From Gammaproteobacteria bacterium (lineage in GTDB: Bacteria; Pseudomonadota; Gammaproteobacteria; Steroidobacterales; Woeseiaceae), in contig JAOTZC010000002.1 in assembly GCA_029861535.1 (NCBI GenBank), positions 62,001 through 126,000 of the forward strand: 64,000 nt of DNA. Reading direction: 5' to 3'. Under the pieces are notes generated by a model, which did not search any database, had not been told where the DNA came from, and saw only the letters and a program-made list of their open reading frames with translations. Positions 63,819 to 64,000 of this stretch are shown in pieces. Each line of letters starts with the position of its first letter. Position 1 is the first letter of the stretch. The position numbers and the translations under genes are program-made.

Positions 63819-64000
63819 ATGCAGCTGATCGCCACCGAGGCCATTCGTGGGTCGCATGCACTGAACGATGTAGTCCGGGAGATGAGCCTGTCACTGAGCT
63901 TTTTCTCGGATCCCGCCAAATTTGCTGTGTTGATGGCCGGCCCGCCGCGCCGGATCGTGTTACTCACCGACAGTGACATTTGCGAAGACATCGTTGAACA
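63819..64000 (+). CDS. Start of an unrecognised gene (cut by window edge)
   Basis: It begins at the ATG at 63819, with AGGGAG six bases ahead, and runs off the right edge after 60 codons. The visible part (MQLIATEAIRGSHALNDVVR, then AGPPRRIVLLTDSDICEDIVE) resembles no family that can be named with safety. The RRIVLLTDSD stretch is a beta-strand plus acidic turn, which might belong to a regulatory protein. It is divergent from the atp operon. Function unknown. Confidence 0.6.
   Translation, partial: MQLIATEAIRGSHALNDVVREMSLSLSFFSDPAKFAVLMAGPPRRIVLLTDSDICEDIVE

Overview
The window reads as a chromosomal segment of a free-living, probably marine, gammaproteobacterium. The evidence is the gene order and families: priA, argS and a SPOR protein; def-fmt-rsmB-DUF4390-ntrYX; a LysM protein with dprA-smg-topA-tsaC-hemF; a DUF3379 anti-sigma factor; glmU-glmS next to the complete atpIBEFHAGDC operon. 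Some of this order recalls Woeseiaceae or neighbouring lineages, but that placement is from memory and not tested. No rRNA, tRNA, CRISPR array or transposase was seen.

Layout. 0-6.4 kb: start of an ECF sigma factor (minus, cut by the window edge), then priA, argS, a SPOR protein and a CapA-like lipoprotein (plus). 6.4-13.4 kb: a compact minus-strand operon def-fmt-rsmB-DUF4390-ntrY-ntrX, whose NtrX has an eroded AAA+ domain. 13.6-20.6 kb: LysM lipoprotein, short dprA, smg, topA, tsaC, hemF. 20.7-28.5 kb: mixed genes (AhpD-like protein, large secreted subtilase, Tag, PagL-like deacylase, aldo/keto reductase, Yip1-like protein). 28.7-30.6 kb: an ECF sigma factor, a DUF3379 anti-sigma factor and a cysteine-repeat secreted peptide resembling the HvfA/bufferin RiPP metallophore precursors; this is the most interesting locus. 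30.7-36.8 kb: hemB, aroE, gorA, prlC, xth. 36.9-46.9 kb: HD phosphohydrolase, GST, membrane proteins, an acetyltransferase, a 693-aa helical-repeat protein, SstT, a PqqB-like exported metallo-beta-lactamase-fold protein, a HAD phosphatase, an HXXEE protein, a Sel1/2-oxoglutarate-dioxygenase fusion, DUF427. 46.9-52.6 kb: glmS, glmU, a lipoprotein, a sodium:solute symporter and a tiny membrane protein. 52.6-56.4 kb: an accessory islet of four poorly conserved genes. Degenerate ~80-nt repeats lie in most of its gaps, and a 17-bp direct repeat marks both ends. 56.5-63.6 kb: the ATP synthase operon (minus) with a good sigma-70-type promoter. The last bases hold the start of an unrecognised gene.

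Several genes belong to shared pathways. hemB and hemF make haem precursors, and def, fmt, rsmB, argS and tsaC serve translation. topA, dprA, priA, xth and tag maintain DNA. glmS and glmU supply UDP-GlcNAc, and the LysM, SPOR and PagL-like proteins act at the envelope. Start codons were chosen from conserved N-termini, Shine-Dalgarno sequences and operon overlaps. Domain calls are from reading the sequences, not from searches.
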